Notes under the pieces: generated by a model
Databases searched by the model: none
Seen by the model: the letters and a program-made list of their open reading frames with translations, nothing else
Told to the model about the DNA's origin: nothing
NCBI RefSeq assembly: GCF_037975245.1
Contig: NC_092577.1
Span: 12,602,013-12,666,012 of the forward strand
Direction of reading: 5' to 3'
Source: Apostichopus japonicus
Taxonomy: Eukaryota > Echinodermata > Holothuroidea > Aspidochirotida > Stichopodidae
DNA: 64,000 nt
Shown: positions 12,131 to 23,171 of the stretch, piece after piece
How positions within the stretch are numbered: the first letter of the stretch is position 1
How the letters are laid out: every line of letters starts with the position of its first letter
Program-made: the position numbers and the translations under genes

Positions 12131-14080
12131 TACCGCAATTTTCCTCGGTTGTGATTTCTAAAGAATCCACACGTCATCGGAAGAATTCTATTGTATGGGG
12201 TACTGTTAAGTTTAGGGTAGGTGGATTTGAACAATGGAAAATACAATAAGGTCCTCGGTCTGAATGTAATACAAACATGCGTGTGTGTGTATGTGTGGGT
12301 CTGTAAACGGCGTCTATTGGGGATACACACAGGAAAAATTACCCGTGAACTGGGGCTATCGCGCAGAACGGGGATATCCCCGTTTTTATTTTCACTCGGA
12401 AAGCACTTTTTAGACTTCTCGGAGCCCGCCCTCAAAATTTCGGGGCCGTTTGAGCACTATCCTCGGTTGGCCGTCAAAACGTCTTTTTGCGTGTGTTAAG
12501 TGTGTAAGTGTCGCATATAGTCTATTACCACACACCTGTAAAGCTCCGTCCCCGATCGCGAGAGGTGATGACCACTTCACGTGTGTCCCCGATTTCATCC
12601 AAGTGATTACTTGTCAGCTACATAAGGTAGGTATCACTTGTGATTTTCTTTACTAATGTTTGACAGAAATCCCCCAGCAGTTTAAGGGTTTTGCTCAGTA
12701 AGCTTAAGCGCTGCAAAGTTCCACGGATCGTCAGTGGTTAGGCCCATGATAGGTTAGTAAAAGGTTAGGCTAGTTAACATTGTTCTGTCATAAGGCCTAT
12801 ACCGGAGGAGCTAGCTGTAGGCTACTTGTAGTTGTATTGTTACTTTGCGCAGTTTATTTAGTGTCGTAATTCTTACTACAGCTGCAGTAGACATGCTATA
12901 ATGTCAAAGCACATGTCTACACGGGCCTAACTAGATACAACGTTAGGCTACTAGGCCTAGTACTACTGTATATTTAGGCCTAGCCTATCATACTAGGTTA
13001 GCCTAGTACTAGGAGAGGAGTACTTAGGCCTAGGCTATTCTACGTAGGGTACCGCCTTTAATAACAATGACACACTACAGTAGCACTAGCAGTGAGGTCT
13101 TCCTTAAGTTATTTGCAAGTGGCTGACAAACTACTGACTGTTAGGGTCACTGAGCAGTGTGACAGCTATTTGGAAATTAAAGTGTTAGAAGTCATAGTTG
13201 TCATGTCATATATTGATTCATCAGCAGTGGTTGGGCATTTCATACTAAAGAGCTCAAGTGACATGGCCAAAATTGTAGAGATGTGTTGTCACTTTGACTA
13301 TAGATACAACTGCTTATAATGTGACTGCCTCAAAGAATGGTGTCTCTTTGTTTATGATGAATCCTCGTTCCTTTCAGTCTACAACTTCAACATATTTCAT
13401 TGCTTGAACTTTGAGTTAAGTTAAAGAATTAGCCTGAGAAAAGTGCTGGTGAATTAAGTTTGAGGTTAGTTATTTTCTATCACTGCATAGAGTCCTGTAC
13501 CTATTTATTAGGATATTTAATCCAATTAGGGAACATACTGTAGCCAATTCATAATTCTCAGTGATATGTGGAACAAATGTTAAAACTATTAGGACCACAA
13601 AGTTTGCAGTGACCTGTAATAGACATCATGACATTGTCTGAAGTAGAACTAGCAGCAAGCTTGAGTACATGTATTCTGCTATAGACATGCATGGAGTTTA
13701 TTTCTAAGGCCTTTATTTTTTATCACAGTTTTACAGCAGAAGTGTCACTGTTGTGGGCAAGTTCTGATTAATGTAACGCCATGGAATGGGGTTGGGATGT
13801 TGTGAGCAATTTTGAATTTCGACAAAACAAAAATTTCCTTGTCAAAATTTTAAGGAGCTCGAACCATACGTTGAGAACTGGAAGTAGCGTATAAGTTAGC
13901 TCAATTGAATTGAGTAAAAAGGCCCAACTCTAATGTCATAGAGTTAGGATATTGTAACAAGGGCATGTATGAAACAAACTCCTGTAGTAACAGTTGTTTG
14001 CACTTCACCTTGAGTGATATTTCAAATGTCTCATCATGCAAGTTATAACTCTGGAATACATTTTTACGTCTTTGTTTCAG
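12131..14080 (+). promoter_or_regulatory. Upstream region of the SET locus, possible 5' exon
   Basis: The first coding exon of the SET gene (14,081) begins with a splice acceptor, so at least one non-coding exon must lie upstream. The stretch 12,300-12,640 is richer in G+C and CpG than its surroundings, and a donor-like CATAAG|GTAGGT lies at about 12,624; this is a plausible promoter and 5' exon. Between 12,700 and 13,060 the palindrome TAGGCCTA and its variants are strikingly frequent. All of this is inference from composition and splice signals. Confidence 0.3.
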
Positions 14081-14088
14081 TTAATGTG

Positions 14089-15412
14089 ATGAGGACCAGG
14101 ACCAGAAGGAGTGGAGGTCCACTGGAGGAGGCATTAAAATATATTAATGTCAAAGACAAAGAAGCTAGTTTTTGTGTTCTGCAAGTAGCACAGAAAGGTG
14201 AATATTTAATACTTCCATCAATGTAATCATTGAAAAGTATCCACAGTATAACAATTCATCAACAATTTAAAGTAACTTAAGCATCTTTCAGATATGATTA
14301 GGCAAAATAGTAGCTTCATAATAGGTTACCAAGGAACAACTAAGCTGTCACCAGGAAGTTGATCTTACCTGGATCCATAAGTAGGGCAAAATATGGGCTG
14401 ATTATTTTGTAGTAGCCATACAGTATTTAGTGTTGCTATGTTTAAAATTTCTGTTTTTCAGTTTTAATTGTGCTGTTCATTTCATGCATTTGGTTTCTTA
14501 TTAACAATATCCTTCGGCATTCAATATTTTGATTAAAGGTAGAGGGGTGATACCCACCACATCATTTGCAAAGGGACAGTTTCTGCTGCAATACAGTGGA
14601 AAACTCTGCACCTGGAAAGAAGGAGATGCACTAGAAGAAAAACTTTCCAGTGGTTTCAGATTTTTTTTCCAGTTCAGAGGCAAAAAGTATTGGTAAGTGC
14701 GATATGTGGTATGTTGTGTGTAAGGAATAAAAGTTGTTAGGTAGAGTTGTGGTTCAGCAATTTCAAATGGCTGTAAACAATCTGTCAAGACTTACCAAAC
14801 TTTTTAAGCAGATGACCCAAGAATCTTATCTCATTTCACCTTAATTGTTGGTGCTGGTATCAACTATGAAACACAGCTGACTAGTGGGTTAAGTTTGCTG
14901 CTTCACATTAATTCACATGAAACATTTTAAGCTTAATTTCTTTCTTGCAAAGAAATAATTTACAAATAATTTTGAAATTGGTATTGGTTAGTAGTCAAAA
15001 ATTAAAAATGACTTCTACTGATTGATAAATGGTTCTACATTAGGTCATTAACTTCAAGATGATCTGATTAATGTCTTTCCAGAAATGTCAACAAATGAGT
15101 GCAATATGCCAGTAACAGGTTGTAGTGCAAGTGTGACTACAGCTTAATGTTTTATTCAGAATGGCCTTTTTTTAGTAGTATATTTGCTATGTTCTATGCT
15201 ATTTTTGCAGCATTGATTCAACCCAGGAACCCTCAGAAGGACCCATGCTTGGCCGACTCGTAAACCATGGGGAAAGACAAGAAATTAACACAAAAATAAA
15301 AATTGTTAATTTCCATGACACACCAGCAATGTGCTTATTTGCCTTACGAGACATAAATAAAGGAGAAGAGCTATTGTATGACTATGGAGTCACAAATTTG
15401 CCTTGGAACTAA
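14089..15412 (+). CDS. KMT5A-like SET-domain protein (3 exons)
   Basis: Exons 14,081-14,197, 14,539-14,692 and 15,211-15,415 splice in frame to about 155 residues, from the ATG at 14,089 to the TAA at 15,410. The SET domain fills most of it: KGRGVIP near residue 36, LLQYSGK, KKYCIDSTQ across the second junction, RLVNHG (cofactor-binding NH motif), LFALRDI, and GEELLYDYG with the catalytic tyrosine. The order and spacing match KMT5A (H4K20 monomethyltransferase), but human KMT5A is about 350-390 residues with a long N-terminal region that is absent here. All key SET motifs look intact. The TAA lies three codons before a good donor (AAAG|GTAAA) whose phase fits the downstream exons. The SET protein may therefore be a complete short protein, or the truncated front of a larger one. 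Confidence 0.8.
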
Positions 15413-15788
15413 AAGGTAAAATTCAGTTCCCAATATGTTTGCTTTTATAGATTGAAGTTTCTGTTTGACTATTGATTTGTTTTAGGAGTTGTAGTAAGCT
15501 TGTTAGATAGGTTGTAGCTTTTGCCTGATCCCTCCCACACAAGTTTGCTTACGAAATATTTTTTCACCCTGACGTTATTGTGATTTACAGTTTACAAGTT
15601 GTGTTAGCCAGCATACTCTCTATTTAAATCAAGTCCAGTCATGGTTGTATGAATTTAGTATGACACTCAAAACAGACAAGACTCCAAAGCAAAACAAGAA
15701 ACTAATTTGAGGGGCAGGGGCTACATTAAATGGTTTGACTTGTATGAAAAGGTAACTAATTATATATTTTTCATATTATACCATACAG

Positions 15789-15828
15789 CACACATTTGAA
15801 CATGAACGAATAGCCGTTACTGAAGCAG
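15789..15828 (+). CDS. 40-nt linker exon
   Basis: A short exon lies between acceptor CATACAG and donor GCAG|GTAAGG. It is open in the phase required at both ends (phase 0 in, phase 1 out) and encodes HTFEHERIAVTEA. It joins the SET exon to the repeat exon with no frame change. The exon is too short to recognise by homology; the support is purely its splice signals and the phase match. Confidence 0.55.
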
Positions 15829-17686
15829 GTAAGGTGGCTTTAGCCAATTAAAATTTTGATTGCGCATTCCATTATAATGACATTGTATCTGACAGATATC
15901 TTGGTCGTCTAAATTTCTTTGTTATTACTAGTTGGCTACATATAATCATACTAATCACTATACTTTACCTGTTCCCTCCATTATATGTTTGTAAAACACT
16001 GGACAGGCATATTTTTTTTGTCTCAATATTAATGGGCTCAGTTTTACAAAGGAACTGTTTTAGTGTGCAAAAGTACTTCATCGTGATAATATGTGAACTA
16101 AATTTCTTAGAAGGAGTGGCTACCAGAAATAAACTCTGCAAAGGCCTGTTATTCTGGCGAGCTGTACAGAGAAGCTGCAACTAGCTGAAATGTTATGACT
16201 GATACCAGTGCAATTTTGTGAGATAGGTGCATGTGGATATTCTTGCTGCTGCTCGTCCTATAACAGTTGGGGAATTAGCACGAAGCTGAGTCCACTTGCC
16301 CTTTAAATGATACCTGCAAGTACTGAGTAAAATAACTTAGACAATCAAGTTAGATATTGGTTAATGTGGGTATAATGAAATGCATGATCACCCTCTACAT
16401 CAATTGAGGATAAATTTCTTGCAATGCATAAGTGACTGGAGCAAAATTTTCTAATACCACTAAGAACAAGGACTTAAAAGTTATTCAGATTTTCTAGTGT
16501 TTGGCCTGATGGTGAATAATGTCCAACTTGTGCAGACTTCTAAAGGAAGGGGTTTACATAAATAAGCATTGTACAGCAATCAAAGGGATCCCAGTAGTTT
16601 TTGCCTGTCAATCACTGGACAACTCAAGTATCTTCTTATTTTCTGTTCACCATCCTGGAGGGCTTAAAATCCCTTAAAATTGTGTTATAAGGCATTATGG
16701 AACTGTTTAAGTTATATCAGGGTAGAATCTGCATCCTTTGCAACTTTAAGAAATAAATGCTGGTAACCATGTTACCATAGCAGATAATTCAATGGGTTAG
16801 TTGCCATGAAGCAGTAAGCATCATTTCATGCGTCTTGGTGTACCTGCAGTATGCATCATTTTGTACTCAATTGGCAAATCTAATGAGCTAAATTCACAAC
16901 AGAACTGCTGTAGCAAATATGGTAGGAAGGAATCTCAACTCTTGGTTGCATTGCTTACATTTTTAAGTATGTCTTTACAATCATATGTGACATGATCTGT
17001 TATTCTCGGTATTAGGCTTTTTTAAAGTTCTAGTTATTGTTACCAAACATCTAGGTTTATTTTCATTGAGAAAGGGTACAGTATGTTTGCATGACAATAT
17101 AAGTGGAGCAAATAGACACTTTGTACAGGTCATGACTAGACTGACATTGAATTAGGCTACCACAGCTGTGAATATGCCAGATGTATACAAGACTTAGTTT
17201 AATTAAATTCAAAAGGTCATCAAGTTTAAATTGCTCCTACATCAGAAGTGATGTCATATTTGGATTGTTCATAATGCAAAAAAATAAATATGTTTAGCTT
17301 CTTCATCCCCATTTGCCACATACACAAATCAATTTGAATGAAGTAGATAGGGGTAATTTTTTTTGGGAGGGGGGGGGGTGGTTTGACATGACCGTAGAAT
17401 ATTTTCTTCACCAAAGTTTTCACAACTATTAAATGATCTCTTGGTGTTACCATAAGCGGTGGTGAATGTTAAGGTTATAATTTAACCTTTCATACCTTTA
17501 TACAAGATACTAGGGAAAATAATGGCTATTTTTTTTTACAGGTGTTATTCAATATGTTGCCATTTGACAGTTTTGTATATTTTTTATTGTTCATTTTTAA
17601 TTGTGTTGCTAGTTGGGTAAGTTGTTTTGCAACAGGTTAACTGCATTTATGAATAATCAATGATTTATCATTGTTTTTTCCTACAG

Positions 17687-20600
17687 AAAACTCAGGCATG
17701 AATAGTGGAGTCAATTCATCATGTGAAAGACCTGACAAGAGTCTATCATCAGTCCCAGACATGGATGGTGGAGTCAATTCATCATGTGAAAGACCTGACA
17801 AGAGTCTATCATCAGTCCCAGACATAGATGGTGGAGTCAAATCATCATGTGAAAGACCTGACAAGAGTCTATCATCAGTCCCAGACATGGATGGTGGAGT
17901 CAATTCATCATGCGAAAAACCTGACAAGAGTCTATCATCAGTTTCAGACATGGATGGTGGAGTCAATGCATCATGTGAAAGACCTGACAAGAGTCTATCA
18001 TCAGTCCCAGACATGGATGGTGAAGTCAACGCATCATGTGAAAGACCTGACAAGAGTCTATCATCAGTTTCAGACATGGATGGTGGAGTCAATGCATCAT
18101 GTGAAAGACCTGACAAGAGTCTATCATCAGTCCCAGACATGGTTGGTGGAGTCAATTCATCATGTGAAAGACCTGACAAGAGTCTATCATCAGTCCCAGA
18201 CATGGTTGGTGGAGTCAAATCATCATGCGAAAGACCTGACAAGAGTCTATCATCAGTCCATGACATGGATGGTGGAGTCAATTCATCATGCGAAAAACCT
18301 GACAAGAGTCTATCATCAGTTTCAGACATGGATGGTGGAGTCAATGCATCATGTGAAAGACCTGACAAGAGTCTATCATCAGTCCCAGACCTGGATGGTG
18401 GAGTCAATGCATCATGTGAAAGACCTGACAAGAGTCTATCGTCAGTCCCAGACATGGTTGGTGGAGTCAAATCATCATGCGAAAGACCTGACAAGAGTCT
18501 ATCATCAGTTTCAGACAAGGATGGTGGAGTCAATTCATCATGCGAAAAACCTGACAAGAGTCTATCATCAGTCCCAGACATGGATGGTGGAGTCAATTCA
18601 TCATGCGAAAAACCTGACAAGAGTCTATCATCAGTTTCAGACATGGATGGTGGAGTCAATGCATCATGTGAAAGACCTGACAAGAGTCTATCATCAGTCC
18701 CAGACATGGTTGGTGGAGTCAATGCATCATGTGAAAGACCTGACAAGAGTCTATCATCAGTCCCAGACATGGTTGGTGGAGTCAAATCATCATGCGAAAG
18801 ACCTGACAAGAGTCTATCATCAGTTTCAGACAAGGATGGTGGAGTCAATTCATCATGCGAAAAACCTGACAAGAGTCTATCATCAGTTCCAGACATGGAT
18901 GGTGGAGTCTATTCATCATTTGAAAAGCCTGACAAGAGTCTATCATCAGTTCCAGACATAGATGGTGGAGTCTATTCATCATGTGAAAGACCTGACAAGA
19001 GTCTATCATTAGGTCCATGTGTTGAGGAGGCTCTTGATTTGTCATGTAAGAAACCTGGCAAGAACCTATCACCAGTTCAAGTCATGGAAGGTACTATCAA
19101 TTCATCAAGGAAAAGACCCAACATAAGCCTATCATCACTTCAAGACAAGGTGGATGCTATTTTTTTATCATGTGACCAGAGTCTTTTGCCAGTTCATCTC
19201 ATGAAGTCTGCTGCCAACTCATGTGATAAACCAGACAAGCACCTTTTATCAGGTCCAAATGTTGAGGATGCTATCGATTTGTCGTGTAAGAAACCTGACA
19301 AGAGCCTATCACCAGTTCAAGGCATGAAGGATGTTCTCAGTGCGCTACGTGAAAAACCTGAAAAGGACCTATCATCAGGTCAAGACATGGATTGTGCTAT
19401 CAAATCATGTGATGAAGCTGATAGAAGCCTTTCATCAGGTTCAGATATGGAGGTTACTGAGCATTCTATCACACCATCTTGTGAAAGACAAGAGAGCCTG
19501 TCATCAGGTTCAGATATAGAGGATGCTACCAATTCATCACATGCAAACCCTTATAATAACTCAACAGGTGCAGACATGGAGTATGAATGTAGTGAAACGG
19601 AATCAGTTGGTGGCGTAGGCCCGACTGTTGCTGAAACATGGCAATCAGATGTGGATTCTTCAGAGGAAAGTAGTGACGACAGTGGTGATGAGTCATTTGT
19701 GCCCGATTCAGAAGATAGTGATTCAGATCATTCAGAAGTTATTCCAATGATAACAATGGCTATGAGAAAAAGTTCTGTTAATAAAAGTGTAGCTGGTTGC
19801 TCTAAGGATAGTGAAGAATTAACAGGGGCTAAAGTAGTAAAACTATCTATTGCACAAGAAAGTAAAGTTTACGTCATGAAAACAAACAAGACAAGCACTT
19901 CAAGAAGCTATGATAAGCCAGCATACTGCTATGTGTGCTCTCATCCTCACAAAAAATTGATAATACATATGACACAACATAGTGATGAATCTTTTGTCGC
20001 TCAGTGGTTAGCTGCCAAAGGAACCGAGAAGGACAAACTCTGGAAAAAAAATACGGAACTTAGGAAACCATTTACACAACTACAGAGTTTTGAAGGAAGG
20101 TGAAGGACCTTTGATTGTAGTTTATCGACCAAGTGGCTGGGCTGAACCATCAGATTATCAACCATGTGTAGACTGTTTGGGCTACTATTCACGTTACGAG
20201 TTCTACAGACACAAGTGTAAATTCAGGAAGCAGAAGGTAAAAGAGGAAAAGAGAAGAGGTCTCATCAAACAGTCGCGTCAGCTGTTGCCACCGCCTCCAG
20301 GTTGCAAAGAAGGAGGCAGTGCACATACGTTGTTAGGAACTCTTCGTGCAGATGATGTGTCTCTTTGCATCAAGGGTGATCCACTGATTATGGATTTGGC
20401 AAAGAAGCTTTGTTTCAAACATGGCCATGACCAGGAGCAGTTTGGCCCTTTGCGAACAAAACTGAGACAAGTAGCACGTCTGCTATTAGAATTCAGACTT
20501 GTTAGCAAAATCAAAGATGCTAGCCTTTTGGACTTGTTTTTCCCACCAAGGTTTTGCATTGTTCTCGCAGCAGTAAGAAGCTTATCTGGATTTGATGATG

Positions 20601-21610
20601 AAACACACACTTACATGAAACCTAGTCTGGCAATAAAGATTGGTCATACATTAAAGAAGGTGGCAATGATGCTGGTAAGCCAGGCATTGATTGAAGGAAA
20701 CACAACAAAAGAAACAGAAGCAAGGAGTGTTCATACACTACTGACAGAGAATTGGGATGTGGAGGTGTCTTCGCATGCATTACGCACAATCTAGCAAGGC
20801 AAAAGAAATAATCCTAAGCTCCTTCCCTTGACCTCTGATGTGGTGCTACTTACTAAGTACTTAAAAGAAGAGTCAGAGAACAGCATGAACGACTTATCTG
20901 CAGCAACATCTCCAGAAGAGGTTCAGAATGCTTGGAAGAAGTTGTCAAATGTTGTACTTACACAACTGATGCTTTTCAACCGGAAACGGCAAGGAGAGAT
21001 ATCCAAACTTTCAGTGGCAGACTATTCCAACATCAAGAAAGGGTCATCTCATGTCCTTGATGCACAAGCATTGAGCAAGTTTGAACAAGATCTTGTGAAA
21101 GTGATGTGGCGAGTCGAAATAGTGGGGAAACGGGGAAGGACTGTTCCAGTGCTTATCACAGAAGAGATGAAAAAAGTCTTGGATGAACTTGTGAAGTTGA
21201 GGAGTGATGTGGGAGTCAGTAGCAGCAACCAATTCGTATTTGCTGTTTTTGAGGGATCAAATCATCATATTCGTGGCTGTGATTCACTGCGTACCTTATC
21301 TTCTTTAAGTGGTGCACAGCGACCAGACCTGCTTCGTTCCACACAGTTAAGAAAACACATTGCTGTCATGTCTCAGGTTATGGCCTTGAAGGAGAATGAA
21401 TTAGATGTTTTAGCAAACTTTCTTGGCCACGATGTAAGAATTCATCGTGAGTTTTACCGCCTCCCAGATCCTGCAATTCAAGTAGCAAAGGTCTCCAAAC
21501 TTCTTGTTGCACTAGAAGGTAACTCTGGGGATCCTGGAACATTACTGCAAGGAAGGAATCTGGACGAATTGGAATTAAACCAAGATGAAGATAATCTTGA
21601 TTGCATTTAA
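17687..21610 (+). pseudogene. Large exon: repeats, zinc fingers, tyrosine-recombinase-like core
   Basis: The exon opens after TTTTTTCCTACAG. It encodes 21-residue repeats to about 19,570, an acidic serine-rich stretch (about 19,655-19,745), a C2H2-like motif CYVC...HMTQH (about 19,925-19,980), then after the frameshift HNYRVLKEGEG, and a C2HC-like motif CVDC...HKC (about 20,170-20,215). The recombinase-like core follows: R in RKRQGE (about 20,987), lysine-containing KRGRTVPV, R in TQLRKHIA (21,350), H in FLGHD (21,428) and Y in REFYRLP (21,455). That is the R...R...H...Y order of tyrosine recombinases, with the usual first His of HxxR replaced. I recognise the same block layout in a multicopy family of uncharacterised fish and invertebrate proteins; a Crypton-like origin is inference. 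An 8-A run (20,044-20,051) shifts the frame and a TAG lies at 20,792. The frame can end at the TAA at 21,608 or splice out at 21,518 (GAAG|GTAACT). Confidence 0.8.
17698..19575 (+). repeat. 63-bp coding tandem repeat (21 residues, about 21 clean plus 9 degenerate units)
   Basis: Unit motif GGVNSSCERPDKSLSSVPD plus two variable residues (MD, MV, ID, KD or LD). Units 1-21 (to about 19,020) differ at only a few positions. The last nine or so, to about 19,575, diverge steadily and vary in length. Units 10-14 (18,265-18,579) and 15-19 (18,580-18,894) show the same order of variants, so a five-unit, 315-bp block was duplicated. One conserved Cys per unit and many Ser/Asp suggest a flexible, possibly phosphorylated spacer. 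Because 63 is divisible by three and the copies are so alike, other frames on both strands are also open across the array. Confidence 0.95.
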
Positions 21611-21758
21611 ATTTCTGTGGACAATTCCATGTCATATTATTGATGTAGGTAAAGCTTGAATGAAATTCATGTAGCAGATGGATTACACAGAGAGTTACTT
21701 GAACTCTCTATCAGCAATGCTGAAATTGTTAATTAATATCTTTTATCATTTATTCTTT

Positions 21759-21814
21759 TATCTTTTATTCAATCCAATCTTTTATTCAATCCAATCTTTT
21801 ATTCAATCCAATAG
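21759..21814 (+). repeat. 17-bp tandem repeat at a splice acceptor
   Basis: TCTTTTATTCAATCCAA occurs about three times head to tail and supplies the pyrimidine-rich tract immediately before the AG of the acidic exon. Copy-number change here could affect splicing. Confidence 0.8.
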
Positions 21815-21907
21815 AAATGCAAGAGAACCAGATTGATGAATCTGAAGAAGAGTCAGAAGAAACAGAAGAACAAAGTGACCTTTTGCAAGCCAAGCAAACA
21901 GAAACAG
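21815..21907 (+). CDS. Acidic linker exon
   Basis: A 93-nt exon between CAATAG and CAG|GTGTGT, phase 1 at both ends, which fits the donor at 21,518 and the acceptor at 22,843. It encodes a Glu-rich stretch (ESEEESEETEEQSD) with no fold that I recognise. Its role is probably only to link the recombinase-like core to the Myb-like domain. Confidence 0.6.
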
Positions 21908-22842
21908 GTGTGTATTATCTCATGATATAGATGCATAGCTTTATATCCTTAAGATGTTAAAATACCAAGCTACTCTTACAAGTATTGAATACATTCAATT
22001 TATCCTGCTTTTCTTATTTATGCCACATCTGCCAAACATTGTGTCCAAAATGAAACCAAAGAGGAAAGCATACTTTTCCTAATTTGATGTAAGAATGCTG
22101 TTTTACTCTAGTTCTTTTTCAAGTTGGTTTTGAGCAAATTATGTCCATCCCTAATATGATTTCACAAAACCCTTTGAGAGGAATATTACTTTTAATTTTA
22201 TTTGTTCCATCTTGCTTTAGTGTTTGGTTCCCTTGCTGCTTCAACTTCAATCAAGTGCAGTTACTCAGTTGCTTTTTTTACATTCAATTGTGTTACTCCT
22301 TTACTATGTTACAGATATGAGGCTATTATGAAATGCCACTTCTTAGAAAAGAGAATTTTACATTGAGGGAAAATGTTGTATGTAGAGCAAAACTACCACT
22401 TATGTAATATCTGAAGCTTAAATCTAACTTCCATCCCCAGCATTTGTCATTTTGTTAGAAAAAGTACTTTTTTATGACTTACATTTTCCTGTAATGAAAA
22501 ACAGTACAAGTCTAAGGATAAAAAAGTAACCCTCTGGAAGACCACAAATGCCGAGATATATATTTAATCAGATTTTTTTTATTGTTTCATCGAAGAGCAT
22601 TTAACTATTTCATTTCATTTATTTGTTTCTCCTCAATGTACATGTCTAACAGTAAAAAATTACTAGCATAAATGAGGAAGTGGCCTAGAAAACCTTGCAA
22701 AGCTTAACAAGTAGGGCCACTCACCATGCAAAGGAAAATATATCAAAACACAATACAAAAACCAACCGCCCCCTCCCCCTGCCAATTATTATTTCTTACT
22801 TTTTTATTGTTACTTTTTCTCTTTCTTTTTTTTGTGATATAG

Positions 22843-23171
22843 GGACCAAACATCCACTTGTCAGTGATGAAAGTATGACTATAAGGAAGAAATTCAAGGA
22901 GTCACCCCTCACCAAAACAGCCAATAAATTCAAAACAGCAGTGCCCTCTAGACCCAAAAAAGTACCTTGGTCAGAAGAAGAACAGGCTGCAGTTAAGCGT
23001 CACCTGGGTAACTTCATAGCTATGCAAAAGCTGCCAGGAAAGGAAGCTATTCAGGCGACCTTGAAGAAAGAGAGGTGTCTTCAGAAAAGAAATTGGAGAA
23101 ACGTAAAGGACTTTGTACGAAACAGCATAACTTCAAGAGCTAGAAAGTCAGGAAGAGGTCTCTTGCACTGA
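22843..23171 (+). CDS. Myb/SANT-like C-terminal exon
   Basis: After the acceptor TTTGTGATATAG the frame runs 109 codons to a TGA. A basic stretch (RKKFKESPLTKTANKFK) is followed by a tryptophan-spaced helical domain: VPWSEEEQAAVKRHL, then KLPGKEAIQATLKKE and KRNWRNVKDFVRNSI. The W...W spacing and the basic last helix match Myb/SANT-like DNA-binding domains, and this arrangement is familiar as the C-terminus of the uncharacterised fish and invertebrate family to which the upstream exon belongs. No lesion is seen in this exon. The track-style start at an ATG inside the intron is not needed. Confidence 0.75.

Larger units (their letters stand above)
14081..23171 (+). pseudogene. SET-repeat-recombinase-Myb fusion locus with three lesions
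   Basis: Seven exons can be chained with consistent splice phases: 14,081-14,197, 14,539-14,692, 15,211-15,415, 15,789-15,828, 17,687-21,518, 21,815-21,907 and 22,843-23,171. From the ATG at 14,089 to the TGA at 23,169 they total 4,762 nt, which becomes an exact 1,587 codons if one A is removed from the 8-A run at 20,044-20,051. Besides that frameshift, only a TAA (15,410-15,412) and a TAG (20,792-20,794) interrupt the frame. Domain order is KMT5A-like SET, 21-residue repeats, acidic region, C2H2- and C2HC-like fingers, tyrosine-recombinase-like core, acidic linker and Myb/SANT-like domain. Such a protein would be nuclear, combining a lysine methyltransferase with a DNA-binding/strand-exchange fold. 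Alternatives are two or more adjacent genes, or sequencing errors in a live gene. Confidence 0.7.

Noticed and set aside
12103-12656. Overlapping small frames at 12.1-12.65 kb as genes
   Set aside because: All are short, on both strands, and without motifs. The region is better explained as G+C-rich upstream DNA of the SET locus.
17637-18961. Long open frames antisense to, and in another plus frame over, the 63-bp array (419 and 377 codons)
   Set aside because: They exist because the repeat length is a multiple of three and the unit has no stop in those frames. They end with the array and have no domain. The frame with splice-compatible ends and flanking domains is the real one.
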